Made by a program: the position numbers and the translations under genes
The notes under the pieces: generated by a model
The model's input: the letters and a program-made list of their open reading frames with translations, nothing else
What the model was told of the DNA's origin: nothing
The model's database searches: none
DNA from: Eriocheir sinensis
Lineage: Eukaryota > Arthropoda > Malacostraca > Decapoda > Varunidae
DNA length: 64,000 nt
Assembly (NCBI RefSeq): GCF_024679095.1
Contig: NW_026112142.1
Span: forward strand, 70,001 to 134,000
Direction of reading: 5' to 3'
Shown here: piece after piece, positions 1 to 11,939 of the stretch
How the letters are laid out: each line of letters opens with the position of its first letter
How positions within the stretch are numbered: the stretch's first letter is position 1

Positions 1-830
1 CTCCACTATCACAAGCTTCCTCTCTGCACTTTACCTTTCCTCTCCAACCTCCTTAGCTGATCTTCATGCTTCATCTCCTTCATTCCTCCTCCTCCTTCTC
101 CTTCTCCTCCTCCTCCTCCTCCTCCTCCTCCTCTTCCTCCTCCTCCTCCTTGCCCTTCCTACACTTACATTGACATTTCCTCTTTCCGGATGGCCTCTGA
201 GTAAATTTCCCGGTACGTGTGTGTGTGTGTGGACATCCGCATATTCGACCCGATGGCTGCCTGTCACCGTGAGCTGCCCCTGCAAGCCACCCACCACAGG
301 AACGAGCAGGAGAAGACAAGGGCATACGGTGAAAGAATCCAACATGTGGATCAGGGCAGCTTCACCCCCCTCGTCTTCACCACATCCGGCGGGATGGGTC
401 CCAGGGCCCAATGCTTCTACACACGCCTCACGGAACTAATCTCAGAAAAGAAGCAACAGCCAAGGAGCCACGTTGTCGCCTGGATGAGGTGTCGCCTCTC
501 GTTCTCCCTGCTCAGGTCGGCCATCCTATGTCTCAGGGGCACCAGACACTCTGGCCCAAAAGCCACCACCATCTCCAATATGGACTATGAAGCCACAGTG
601 GTGGAGAGTGACATTAGGGTGGGTCGGGAGTGACTTGAGTAGGGAAGGAAAGGGGGATCTGGACGTAATAGATGATAGGTGATTTAGTGTCAGGTAGTAT
701 TAGTGATATGGTTGGATGCCACAGTCATTGGCGAACAGAGTTGGGGCTAATGACCTCCAAGATATGGAGCCCTCCATGATTATGTGTCGGGAAAATAAAC
801 ATGGGTGGAGGTATCATTTATGTTGTGTTG
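1..830. other. Unassigned DNA with a (TCC)n microsatellite
   Basis: A (TCC)n tract lies at about 84-151. The remainder to 830 has no recognisable domain, splice structure or repeat. Open frames here are short and, where they cross the TCC tract, consist of low-complexity residues, so none is called as a gene. Confidence 0.6.
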
Positions 831-832
831 TG

Positions 833-848
833 TAGTAGTAGTAGTAGC

Positions 849-880
<32 letters not shown>

Positions 881-884
881 CAGC
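833..884. repeat. (GTA)n microsatellite
   Basis: About seventeen tandem GTA/TAG triplets with two AGC interruptions. Confidence 0.9.
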
Positions 885-993
885 GGAAGTCGTAACAGTA
901 GCATCAGTCTTTCCCTTTTCCGTCCACTCACTCACAGTTGGAAGGTCATTTCGCGGCGTTATTTCGAGTGGCTGAGAGGCGAACAAAGAACTG

Positions 994-994
<1 letters not shown>

Positions 995-1058
<64 letters not shown>

Positions 1059-1104
1059 TGTGTGTTGGTCCGGTACCTGCTCTCTCTCTCTCTCTCTCTC
1101 TCTC
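995..1104. repeat. (GT)n followed by (CT)n microsatellites
   Basis: A (GT)n array of about 70 bp, with one TA interruption, is followed after 16 bp of unique sequence by (CT)12. Confidence 0.9.
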
Positions 1105-1299
1105 CGGGAAAATGACTAGGGCCTCACAGAACCGGCTATCGCTCCCCTATCACGGCCGCCACCTGGGCCACTCGCTGATCGTCAACCTGTATTACTGAGA
1201 CCATTCTTCACTTTAACTTGTGCTCCCATTCTCTTCCTTTTACCGGATGAAATTGGTGTTTACAGGGTATACATATTTCTGGGTATTCTGAAGCAAGCA

Positions 1300-1553
1300 A
1301 ATGCGATACTTGAAGAAATAAAATAAAAATAAGGACAGTATAATTATGATGTTAATGAAAAGAAGAAAAATATGAGATACTTGAAGAAATGAAGAAAAAC
1401 ACAATATAATAATAATGTTGATGGAAAAGAAAATAAAAAAATGAGATACCTGAAGAAATGAAAAAAAAAATAAAGATAATGGAAAAGAAAAAGTGAGATA
1501 CATGAAAAAAATGAAGAAAAAATAGACAGTATGATTATGATATCTATGGATGA

Positions 1554-1619
<66 letters not shown>
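1300..1619. repeat. A-rich tandem repeat (period ~65-70 bp) and (TC)n array
   Basis: Between 1300 and 1535 the phrase gagatacttgaagaaatga recurs three to four times with roughly 65-70 bp spacing, in an A-rich background. A (TC)n array of about 62 bp follows at 1558-1619. Confidence 0.7.
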
Positions 1620-1623
<4 letters not shown>

Positions 1624-1782
1624 CTGTCGGTCTGTTTCACACTCACTTTCTCTCTGCCTCGCACTAAGTCCCCGCACAGATCATTTTCTCCTTTAATAAT
1701 CGTTACTTTTAATTAATCTTGTCATTAATTGCTACCAAGCCTCAACCTCCTCATTAACTTGATATTGTAAGAACATCCAACG

Positions 1783-1805
1783 TGTGTGTGTGTGTGTGTG
1801 TGTGT

Positions 1806-1867
<62 letters not shown>

Positions 1868-2052
1868 GAGCAGGAAGGAGAGGGAGGGAGGAGGTGGAGG
1901 AGGAGGAGGAGCAGCAGGAAAGAGGAGGAGGAGGAGGAGGAGGAGCCTAAAGGTAGATAGAGAAGTAGTGGCAATATTTTACTTTTCCAATGGCTTCGTG
2001 GCGGCCTGGTATCTGGAGGAGGAAGAGGAGGAGGAGGAGGAGGAGGAGGAAG
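1783..2052. repeat. Compound microsatellite (GT)n, (GA)n, (GGA)n
   Basis: (GT)n at 1783-1807, (GA)n at 1811-1863, then two (GGA)n-rich blocks at about 1884-1945 and 2016-2052. The whole stretch is purine-biased on the plus strand. Confidence 0.9.
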
Positions 2053-2198
2053 GGAGGCGTGTGGGGGGGCGTGTGGGGAAGGAGGGAGGAGCGCCGGGGT
2101 GGGAAATACGCTCTCGGTCGCTTGAAGTCTCTCCCTCTCTCCTTTTTCATACTTGTGTAGACTCTCTCCTTTACTGCCGTATTTAAGGATACACCGGC

Positions 2199-2285
2199 GA
2201 TTGTTTTTTTTTTTTTTTACAGCTAAAGAGTCAGTTAAAGGGCATAAATAAAAATATAAAAAAAAAGCCCGTTACTCACTGCTAT
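2199..2285 (-). mobile_element. Solo LINE/SINE 3' tail (same family as the tail at 49850-49946)
   Basis: Read on the minus strand this gives agcagtgagtaacgggc, a T-rich stretch, gccctttaactgactc, then tgtaaaaaa. The same order occurs in the 3' end of the LINE at 48717-49946 and in solo form near 17.6, 20.7, 28.0 and 35.1 kb. It is probably a severely 5'-truncated retrotransposed copy, or a SINE sharing that tail. Confidence 0.7.
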
Positions 2286-2601
2286 TGGATAGAGGTCAAA
2301 GTGTCCAAAAAGAGGTCAGTTTCGGGAGGAGAGGTGTCCTGATACCCTCCTCTTGAAAGAGTTCAAGTCGTAGGCAGGATGTATGTATATAAGAAGATTG
2401 TTTTGCTAAGGCGGAACACTGTAGAGAGAGGGGGAGAAGGGTTAGGGGAAGGGAAAGGCTTAGTTTAGTCTGCCTTGAAATTGTGAAGAGAGCGTCCGTT
2501 TTCTATTTTTTGGGAGGGAAGGAAAGATGCGGGATGAAGGGGGGGGAAGTAAAAAGTTAGCATGTATGTCTATAGGTTGGTAGGTAGGTAAGTAGGTAGA
2601 G

Positions 2602-2604
<3 letters not shown>

Positions 2605-2669
<65 letters not shown>

Positions 2670-2908
2670 ATGGGCTTTTGGGAGTAGCATCAAGTGAGTG
2701 TTTGTGTATGTAGGAATGTTTGAGTGTGTATGTATTTTGGTGTGTTTGTATGACGATGTTTATTGTTGGAAAGTTTCGTTTAGTCGGCGCAACATCTGTG
2801 GTCATATGCCGGAGAGAGACAGAAGGGGAAGGAATTATAAGAGATGGGAACAGATGCCAGGAGACGGGACACAACCTCCGATTAGTACTGCTTGGTGTAC
2901 AGGCTTAA

Positions 2909-2954
<46 letters not shown>

Positions 2955-2980
2955 CTTAGTTAGTTAAATAGTCTGTTAGT

Positions 2981-3021
<41 letters not shown>
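2605..3021. repeat. Three (GT)n microsatellites
   Basis: (GT)n arrays at about 2605-2669, 2912-2948 and 2983-3021, separated by GT-rich but non-repetitive sequence. Confidence 0.9.
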
Positions 3022-3022
<1 letters not shown>

Positions 3023-3084
3023 ATCTGTATGTGTCTGCTTCCCTGCCTGCCTGTCTGTCTGTATAAGTCTTGTAAGTATTGTAA

Positions 3085-6000
3085 GTCTGCATCCCAAACA
3101 GACAATTAAGCCAGGGTCAGCATCCCACCCCGGCAATTAAGCCAGGGTAAGCATCCCACCCCGGCAATTAAGCCAGGGTCAGCATCCCACCCAGGCAATT
3201 AACCCAGGGTCAGCATCCCACCCAGGCAATTAAGCCAGGGTCAGCATCCCACCCAGGCAATTAAGCCAGGGTCAGCATCCCACCCAGGCAATTAACCCAG
3301 GGTCAGCATCCCACCCAGGCAATTAAGCCAGGGTCAGCATCCCACCCAGGCAATTAACCCAGGGTCAGCATCCCACCCAGGCAATTAACCCAGGGTCAGC
3401 ATCCCACCCAGGCAATTAACCCTGGGTCAGCATCCCACCCAGGCAATTAACCCGGGGTCAGCATCCCACCCAGGCAAGTACCCCCGGGTCCGCATCCCAC
3501 CCAGGCAATTAACCCAGGGTCAGCATCCCACCCAGGAAATTAAACCAGGGTCAGCATCCCACCCAGGCAATTAACCCAGGGTCAGCATCCCCCCCAGGCA
3601 ATTAAGCCAGGTCAGCATCCCACCCAGGCTATTAATCAGCATCCCACCCAGGCAATTAACCCGGGTCAGCATCCCACCCAGGCTCAGCATCCCACCCAGG
3701 CAATTAACCCGGGGTCAGCATCCCACCCAGGCAATTAACCCGGGGTCAGCATCCCACCCAGGCAATTAACCCGGGGTCAGCATCCCACCCAGGCAATTAA
3801 GCCAGGGTCAGCATCCCACCCAGGCAATTAAGCCAGGGTCAGCATCCCACCCAAGCAATTAAGGCAGGGTCAGCACCCCACCCAAGCAATTAAGCCAGGG
3901 TCAGCATCCCACCCACGCAATTAAGCCAGGGTCTGCATCCCACCCAGGAAATTAAACCAGGGTCAACATCCCACCCAGGCAATTAAGCCAGGGTCAGCAT
4001 CCCACCCAAGCAATTAAGCCAGGGTCAGCATCCCACCCAAGCAATTAAGCCAGGGTCAACATCCCACCCAGGCAATTAAGCCAGGGTCAGCATCCCACCC
4101 AGGCAGTTAAGCCAGGTCAGCATCCCACCCATTCAGTTTAGCCAGGGTCAGCATCCCACCCAGGCAATTAAGCCAGGGTCTGCATCCCACCCAGGGAATT
4201 AAACCAGGGTCAGCATCCCACCCAGGCAAAGCCAAGGTCAGCATCCCACCCAGGCAGTTAAGCCAAGGTCAGCATCCCACCCAGGAGTTAAGCCAGGGTC
4301 CTCATCCCACCCAGGCAGTTAAGCCAAGGTCAGCATCCCACCCAGGCAGTTAAGCCAGGGTCAGCATCCCACCCAGGCAGTTAAGCCAAGGTCAGCATCC
4401 CACCCAGGTCAGCATCCCACCCAGGCAGTTAAGCCAAGGTCAGCATCCCACCCAGGCAGTTAAACCAGGGTCAGCATCCCACCCAGGCAGTTAAGCCAAG
4501 GTCAGTATCCCACCCAGGCAGTTAAACCAGGGTCAGCATCCCACCCAGGCAGTTAAGCCAAGGTCAGCATCCCACCCAGGCAGTTAAGCCAGGGTCAGCA
4601 TCCCACCAGGCAGTTAAGCCAGGGTCAGCATCCCACCCAGGCAGTTAAGACAAGGTCAGTATCCCACCCAGGCAGTTAAGCCATGGTCAGCATCCCACCC
4701 AGGCAGTTAAGCCAAGGTCAGCATCCCACCCAGGCAGTTAAGCCAAGGTCAGTATCCCACCCAGGCAGTTAAACCAGGGTCAGCATCCCACCCAGGCAGT
4801 TAAGCCAAGGTCAGCATCCCACCCAGGCAGTTAAGCCAGGGTCAGCATCCCACCCAGGCAGTTAAGCCAGGGTCAGCATCCCACCCAGGCAGTTAAGCCA
4901 GGGTCAGCATCCCACCCAGGCAGTTAAGCCAGGGTCAGCATCCCACCCAGGCAGATAAGCCAGGGTCAGCATCCCACCCAGGCAGTTAAGCCAAGGTCAG
5001 CATCCCACCCAGTCAATTAAGCCAAGGTCAGCATCCCACCCAAGCAGTTAAGCCAGAGTCAGCATCCCACCCAGGCAGTTAAGCCAAGGTCAGCATCCCA
5101 CCCAGGCAATTAAGCCAAGGTCAGCATCCCACCCAGGCAGTTAAGCCAGGGTCAGCATCCCACCCAGGCAATTAAGCCAGGGTCACCATCCCACCCAGGC
5201 AGTTAAGCCAGGGTCACCATCCCACCCAGGCAGTTAACACAAGGTCAGCATCCCACCCAGGCAGTTAAGCCAAGGTCAGCATCCCACCCAGGCAATTAAG
5301 TCAGGGTCATCATCCCACCCAGACAGTTAAGCCAGGGTCAGCATCCCACCCAGGCAGTTAACACAAGGTCAGCATCCCACCCAGGCAGTTAAGCCAGGGT
5401 CACCATCCCACCCAGGCAGTTAAGCCAGGGTCAGCATCCCACCTAGGCAACTAAGTCAGGGTCATCATCCCACCCAGGCAGTTAACACAAGGTCAGCATC
5501 CCACCCAGGCAGTTAAGCCAGGGTCAGCATCCCACCCAGGCAATTAAGTCAGGGTCATCATCCCACCCAGGCAGTTAAGCCAGGGTCAGCATCTCACCCA
5601 GGCAGTTAAGCCAGGGTCAGCATCCCACCCAGGCAGTTAAGTCAGGGTCAGCATCCCACCCAGGCAGTTAAGCCAGGGTCAGCATCTCACCCAGGCAGTT
5701 AAGTCAGGGTCAGCATCCCACCCAGGCAGTTAAGCCAGGGTCAGCATCCCACCCAGACAATTAAGCCAGGGTCATCATCCCACCCAGGCAGTTAAGCCAG
5801 GGTCAGCATCCCACCCAGGCAATTAAGCCACGGTCATCATCTCACCCAGGCAGTTAAGCCAGGGTCATCATCCCACCCAGGCAATTAAGCCAGGGTCAGC
5901 ATCCCACCCAGGCAATTAAGCCAGGGTCAGCATCCCACCCAGGCAATTAAACGAGGGTCAGCATCCCACCCAAACAATTAAGCCAGGGTCATCAACCCAC

Positions 6001-9000
6001 CCAGGCAGTTGAGCCAAGGTCAGCATCCCACCCAGGTTTTTAAGCCAGGGTCAGCATCCCACCCAGGCAGTTAAGCCAGGGTCAGCATCCCACCCAGGCA
6101 TTTAGGCCAAGGTCAGCATCCCACCCAGGCAGTTAAGCCAAGGTCAGCATCCCACCCAGGCAGTTAAGCCAAGGTCAGCATCCCACCCAGGCAGTTAAGC
6201 CAAGGTCAGCATCCCACCCAGGCAGTTAAGCCAAGGTCAGCATCCCACCCAGGCAGTTAAGCCAAGGTCAGCATCCCACCCAGGCAGTTAAGCCAGGGTC
6301 AGCATCCCACCCAGGCAGCTCAGCCAAGGTCAGCATCACACCTAGGCAGTTAGGCCAAGGTCAGCATCCCACCCAGGCAGTTAAGCCAAGGTCAGCATCC
6401 CACCCAGGCAGTTAAGCCAGGGTCAGCATCCCACCCAGGCAGTTAAGCCAAGGTCAGCATCCCACCCAGGCAGTTCGGCCACGGTCAGCATCCCACCCAG
6501 GCAGTTAAGCCAAGGTCAGCATCCCACCCAGGCAGTTAAGCCAAGGTCAGCCTCCCACCCAGGCAGTTAAGCCAGGGTCAGCATCCCACCAGGCAGTTAA
6601 GCCAGGTCAGCATCCCAGGCAGTTAAGCCAGGGTCAGCATCCCACCCAGGCAGTTAAGCCAGGTCAGCATCCCACAGGCAGTTAAGCCAGGGTCAGCATC
6701 CCACCCAGGCAGTTAAGCCAGGTCAGCATCCCACCCAGGCAGTTAAGCCAGGTCAGCATCCCACCCAGGCAGTTAAGCCAAGGTCAGCATCCCACCAGGC
6801 AGTTAAGCCAGGTCAGCATCCCACCCAGGCAGTTAAGCCAGGTCAGCATCCCACCAGGCAGTTAAGCCATGGTCAGCATCCCACCCAGGCAGTTAAGCCA
6901 GGGTCAGCATCCCACCCAGGCAGTTAAGCCATGGTCAGCATCCCACCCAGGCAGTTAAGCCAGGGTCAGCATCCCACCCAGGCAGTTAAGCCAAGGTCAG
7001 CATCCCACCCAGGCAATTAAGCCAGGTCAGCATCCCACCAGGCAGTTAAGCCAGGGACAGCATCCCACCCAGGCAGTTATGCCCAGGTCAGCATCCCACC
7101 CAGGGAGTTAAGCCAGGGTCAGCATCCCACCCAGGCAGTTAAGCCAGGGTCAGCATCCCACCCAGGCAGTTAAGCCAGGGTCAGCATCCCACCCAGGCAG
7201 TTAAGCCAGGTCAGCATCCCACCCAGGCAGTTAAGCCAGGGTCAGCATCCCACCAGGCAGTTAAGCCAGGTCAGCATCCCACCCAGGCAGTTAAGCCAGG
7301 TCAGCATCCCACCCAGGCAGTTAAGCCAGGTCAGCATCCCACCCAGGCAGTTAAGCCAGGTCAGCATCCCACCCAGGCAGTTAAGCCAGGGTCAGCATCC
7401 CACCCAGGCAGTTAAGCCAGGGTCAGCATCCCACCCAGGCAGTTAAGCCAGGTCAGCATCCCACCCAGGCAGTTAAGCCAGGGTCAGCATCCCACCCAGG
7501 CACTTAAGCCAGGTCAGCATCCCACCCAGGCAGTTAAGCCAGGTCAGCATCCCACCCAGGCAGTTAAGCCAGGGTCAGCATCCCACCCAGGCAGTTAAGC
7601 CAGGTCAGCATCCCACCCAGGCAGTTAAGCCAGGGTCAGCATCCCACCCAGGCAGTTAAGCCAGGTCAGCATCCCACCCAGGCAGTTAAGCCAGGGTCAG
7701 CATCCCACCAGGCAGTTAAGCCAGGGTCAGCACCCCACTCAGACAGTTAAGCCAGGGTCAGCATCCCACCCAGCCAGTTAAGCCAGGGTCAGCATCCCAC
7801 CCAGGCAGTTAAGCCAGGGTCAGCATCCCACCCAGGCAGTTAAGCCAGGGTCAGCATCCCACCCAGGCAGTTAAGCCAGGGTCAGCATCCCACCCAGGCA
7901 GTTAAGCCAGGGTCAGCATCCCACAAAGGCAGTTAAGCCAGGGTCAGCACCCCACTCAGACAGTTAAGCCAGGGTCAGCATCCCACTCAGCCAATTAAGC
8001 CAGGGTCAGCATCCCACCCAGGCAGTTAAGCCAGGGTCAGCATCCCACCCAGGCACTTAAGCCAGGGTCAGCATCCCACCCAGGCAGTTAAGCCAGGGTC
8101 AGCATCCCACCCAGGCAGTTAAGCCAAGGTCAGCATCCCACCCAGGCAGTTAAGCCAGGGTCAGCATCCCACCCAGGCAGTTAAGCCAGGGTCAGCATCC
8201 CACCCAGGCAGTTAAGCCAGGTCAGCATCCCACCCAGGCAGTTAAGCCAGGGTCAGCATCCCACCCAGGCAGTTAAGCCAGGGTCAGCATCCCACCCAGG
8301 GAGTTAAGCCAGGGTCAGCATCCCACCCAGGCAGTTAAGCCAAGGTCAGCATCCCACCCAGGCAGTTAAGCCAGCGTCAGCATCCCACCCAGGCAGTTAA
8401 GCCATGGTCAGCATCCCACCCAGGCAGTTAAGCCAGGGTCAGCATCCCACCCAGGCAGTTAAGCCAGGGTCAGCATCCCACCCAGGCAGTTAAGCCAGGG
8501 TCAGCATCCCACCCAGGCAGTTAAGCCAGGGTCAGCATCCACCCAGGCAGTTAAGCCAAGGTCAGCATCCCACCCAGGCAGTTAAGCCAAGGTCAGCATC
8601 CCACCCAGGCAGTTAAGCCAGGGTCAGCATCCCACCCAGGCAGTTAAGCCAGGGTCAGCATCCCACCCAGGCAGTTAAGCCAGGGTCAGCATCCCACCCA
8701 GGCAGTTAAGCCAGGGTCAGCATCCCACCCAGGCAGTTAAGCCAGGTCAGCATCCCACCCAGGCAGTTAAGCCAGGTCAGCATCCCCAGGCAGTTAAGCC
8801 AGGGTCAGCATCCCACCCAGGCAGTTAAGCCAGGTCAGCATCCCACCAGGCAGTTAAGCCAGGTCAGCATCCCACCCAGGCAGTTAAGCCAAGGTCAGCA
8901 TCCCACCCAGGCAGTTAAGCCAGGGTCAGCATCCCACCAGGCAGTTAAGCCAGGTCAGCATCCCACCCAGGCAGTTAAGCCAAGGTCAGCATCCCACCCA

Positions 9001-9667
9001 GGCAGTTAAGCCAGGTCAGCATCCCACCCAGGCAGTTAAGCCAAGGTCAGCATCCCACCCAGGCAGTTAAGCCAAGGTCAGCATCCCACCCAGGCAGTTA
9101 AGCCAGGTCAGCATCCCACCCAGGCAGTTAAGCCAAGGTCAGCATCCCACCCAGGCAGTTAAGCCAAGGTCAGCATCCCACCCAGGCAGTTAAGCCAAGG
9201 TCAGCATCCCACCCAGGCAGTTAAGCCAGGTCAGCATCCCACCCAGGCAGCTAAGCCAAGGTCAGCATCCCACCCAGACAGTTAAGCCAAGGTCAGCATC
9301 CCACCCAGGCAGGTAAGCCAAGGTCAGCATCCCACCCAGGCAGTTAAGCCAAGGTCAGCATCCCACCCAGGCAGTTAAGCCAAGGTCAGCATCCCACCCA
9401 GGCAGTTAAGCCAAGGTCAGCATCCCACCCAGGCAGGTAAGCCAAGGTCAGCATCCCACCCAGGCAGTTAAGCCAAGGTCAGCATCCCACCCAGACAATG
9501 AAGCCAAGGTCAGCATCCCACCCAGGCAGGTAAGCCAAGGTCAGCATCCCACCCAGGCAGTTAAGCCAAGGTCTGCATCCCACCCAGACAATGAAGCCAA
9601 GGTCAGCATCCCACCCAGGCAGGTAAGCCAGGGTCAGCATCCCACCCAGGCAGTTAAGCCAGGGTGT
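3085..9667. repeat. Large minisatellite, 31-bp unit, about 210 copies
   Basis: A near-continuous array of a 31-bp unit, core gtcagcatcccacccaggc followed by agttaagccagg. Units of 30 bp (one g lost before gtcagc) and shorter deletion variants occur. Variants are clustered: caattaa units dominate before about 4.1 kb and cagttaa units after. An alternating gttaaaccaggg / gttaagccaagg pattern appears near 4.4-4.6 kb, aagtcagggtcat units near 5.3-5.7 kb, and caggtaagcc or acaatgaagcc units near 9.25-9.64 kb. Nearly every unit has ttaa, which places TAA on both strands; since 31 is not a multiple of 3, stops cycle through all frames, so the array is non-coding. Confidence 0.97.
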
Positions 9668-9765
9668 AGCTACATGGAATCCGGGACACTAAGCCAGGGT
9701 CTTCATCCCTTCCCATTACTTTTATTTTTGATACCCTTCCGTTGTTGTGGTCTTCCCCCTTCTCC

Positions 9766-9806
<41 letters not shown>

Positions 9807-10002
9807 TTACACAGTCATATTGTTTGTGCAGTTGGCAACGTTTTTTTCTGCATTTTACAAGATTTTCTTCAAGCGCCGGCCGACTGTTGTGAGTGGAATC
9901 CTTGCTCCTTTTTCAACGTTAAACTTAAATCCTTATTTAAATTAAAGTTAAACTGAACTGAAACTTAACCAAGTTGTAAAACCTTGCACACATTTTTTTT
10001 TG
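9668..10002. other. Unassigned DNA with an (AC)n array
   Basis: The segment between the minisatellite and the A-rich tract beside the J-domain gene. It contains (AC)n at about 9769-9806 and AT-rich DNA after 9940. No gene or mobile element is recognised. Confidence 0.6.
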
Positions 10003-10085
10003 GTCATATCTTTTTTTTTTTTTTTTGCAGTTTTTTAAATTTTTTTATATTTTTTTAATTGTTTTACTTTTCTTTTTTCAAGGCC
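10003..10085 (-). other. A-rich tract just downstream of the J-domain ORF
   Basis: On the minus strand, about 30 bases after the stop codon, the sequence becomes a degenerate A-rich tract with several runs of A, the longest about 15. It could be the decayed poly(A) tail of a retrocopied mRNA or simply an AT-rich 3' flank. Confidence 0.45.
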
Positions 10086-10116
10086 ATAGCGCTGCCGGGC
10101 AGGGCGGGTGAGGTGC

Positions 10117-11346
10117 TTAGTGCATCGTTTTGGCACTCTTCGCTTCTGGCGCCGACTGCTCCTCCCCTTCCCTCGCTCGCTTCACCCTCGGTAGAATAGG
10201 CCTAACAAACTGCTCAAGCCGCCAGCCGGTCTCTTTATACATCCTTTCCTCCCGTTGCTTGATCCTCTCGGCATCCCGCCTCACCGTCTCTTGGGCCGCG
10301 AGAAACTGCGCCCTGACCTCCGCCATGTTCTCCCCCGGCCTCTCTCCCAGCCAGCTGGCTCGCAGTTCAAGATACTGCTCCCACTTCTCCTCTTCACGTC
10401 TCCGTTTGGCCTCCTTTCTGTCCTCCGCTCTCTCCCTCGCCCGTCTCTTTTTCTCCTCCTCCTCTTGCTCTCGCAGCAGGCGGTTCCGGTGTTCAACAAA
10501 CCTCTTCAACTCCTCCTGCTGAAGGATCCGTTCCTGTTCCCGCCTCTCCCTCTCCTGCTCGTACAGCATCTGTCTGTACTCCCTCTCCTGCTCCATCCTC
10601 TCCTCCTCCTCCTCCAGCCAGCGACGCTCCTCCTCCTCCTCCCTCTCCTTGCGCCGGCGATGTCTCCAGTACTTCCGATCGGCTCGCCGCTTTTCCCGCT
10701 CAAATTCTGTCTCCGCGCTCCCCTTGGGGCGCTTCTTGGGCTCCTTCTTTTGCTTCTTTTTCTCTCTCGGCGGGGCCTCGCTCTGACCCCCTTCCTTTCC
10801 GAAACACTTGGTGCATCCGGGCCTCCCGCAGCCCCCTTTCTTCGACGACTTCTTCTCTTTCCGAGGGGCCTCCTGCCCGCCCTCGGCCCGCTGAGCTTTC
10901 CTCCTGAAGCACTTGGTGCACCCAGGCTTCCCGCAACCCCCCTTCTTCCGCGGCAGGCCCCTCTCCTCCCGCTCCTTCAGCACCCTGAAGGCAGACTGTA
11001 GTGCCTGGAACTGCTTGGTGGCAGCCTTAATATTGTCCGGGTTTTTGTCGGGGTGAAGCCGCAGGGCCGCCTTGTGGTAGGCCTTCTTCACCTCGGCGAA
11101 GGGCGCGTCCTCGGCCACGCCAAGGAAGCGGTAGATGCTGCGTTGGGGGCAGGCCATCGGGGCTCTCGTGCTATCATAAGGGCGCCGATTCAACACGTCA
11201 CCTCGGTTTGGCATTGGCGGATTTAGGTAGCCTGGAGTTGACATTGCACCCCCCGAGTCTAGAGCTGGTGGCACCCAAGACCTGGGTGGCACCTGCTGTT
11301 GAACTCTGACGACTTCACGCGCCTCACTCCCCCTGTTTCCTGACAT
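10117..11346 (-). CDS. J-domain (Hsp40/DnaJ-type) protein, single exon
   Basis: A 409-residue uninterrupted frame starting at an ATG in context gcgacaATGtc and ending in TAA. Residues about 69-127 form a J domain (YRFLGVAEDA start, HPD at 98-100, KNPD after it), which in this family stimulates the ATPase of Hsp70 partners. Two Cys modules follow at about 136-147 and 170-182, each GGCGxPGCTKCF with spacing C-x4-C-x2-C, possibly metal-binding. Residues about 215-375 are extremely Glu/Arg-rich and should form a long coiled coil. There is no signal peptide or membrane segment, so a cytosolic or nuclear location is likely. I do not recognise the exact orthologue. The lack of introns and the A-rich 3' flank suggest a retrogene, but an intact frame of this length argues for a working gene. 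Plus-strand open frames here are antisense shadows. Confidence 0.85.
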   Translation of the reverse strand: MSGNRGSEAREVVRVQQQVPPRSWVPPALDSGGAMSTPGYLNPPMPNRGDVLNRRPYDSTRAPMACPQRSIYRFLGVAEDAPFAEVKKAYHKAALRLHPDKNPDNIKAATKQFQALQSAFRVLKEREERGLPRKKGGCGKPGCTKCFRRKAQRAEGGQEAPRKEKKSSKKGGCGRPGCTKCFGKEGGQSEAPPREKKKQKKEPKKRPKGSAETEFEREKRRADRKYWRHRRRKEREEEEERRWLEEEEERMEQEREYRQMLYEQERERREQERILQQEELKRFVEHRNRLLREQEEEEKKRRARERAEDRKEAKRRREEEKWEQYLELRASWLGERPGENMAEVRAQFLAAQETVRRDAERIKQREERMYKETGWRLEQFVRPILPRVKRAREGEEQSAPEAKSAKTMH

Positions 11347-11674
11347 TGTCGCTTGATATTAAGAAAACTGCGGCCGCCATCGTCTCCCGCGGAAACCTCA
11401 GCATCATATTGCCGCGAATCTGCAACAGTAATGTGAACATAAGGATGCATATAATTATCTTCTCGCGCATGTTATTGAGATCCATGAAAGGACATGTTTT
11501 CTTCCCTCTAAAGCGGCGTCCACACAATGCGTGACTTGTTATAATTCCCCTGCCATGCCTCTGCTTCCCTTCCCTTCCCCTGGAACCCCCCATCCCCTCC
11601 ACTTCCGCTCCCTGTCATCCCTTTGCTTCCCTTCCCCTGCCACCCACACCTTACCCCTTCCTACCAGGGTTGGA

Positions 11675-11826
11675 GTAATTGTAATTGTAATTTAATTGAA
11701 ATGTAATTAATTACATTTTTTTGTAATTTTAATTGTAATTGTAATTGAAAATGCAATTATAGTAAGTAATTGTAATTATAATTAATTAAAGGCTAATGTA
11801 ATTTGTAATTTAATTGTAATTATAAA
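11675..11826. repeat. AT-rich (TAATTG)n-type simple repeat
   Basis: A degenerate tandem of TAATTG / AATTGT motifs over about 150 bp, with TTAATTAA-type palindromes. Confidence 0.8.
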
Positions 11827-11939
11827 ATGGAAGTGGTACTGGTCGTTCTCCATTAGGAGTGATGGGTTGCTTATAAGGATTAAATTTGCCGGTGACAATC
11901 AGGAAGTCGGAGGCGGCCGCTCCGCCACAAGAAGCAGTA

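Noticed and set aside
3085..9667. CRISPR-like regular repeat array
   Set aside because: Units are contiguous with no unique spacers, and the DNA is eukaryotic; it is a minisatellite.
10255..11001. Plus-strand 248-residue open frame rich in Leu/Pro
   Set aside because: It is antisense to the coiled-coil coding part of the J-domain gene, where Glu/Arg codons read in reverse give Leu/Ser/Pro.
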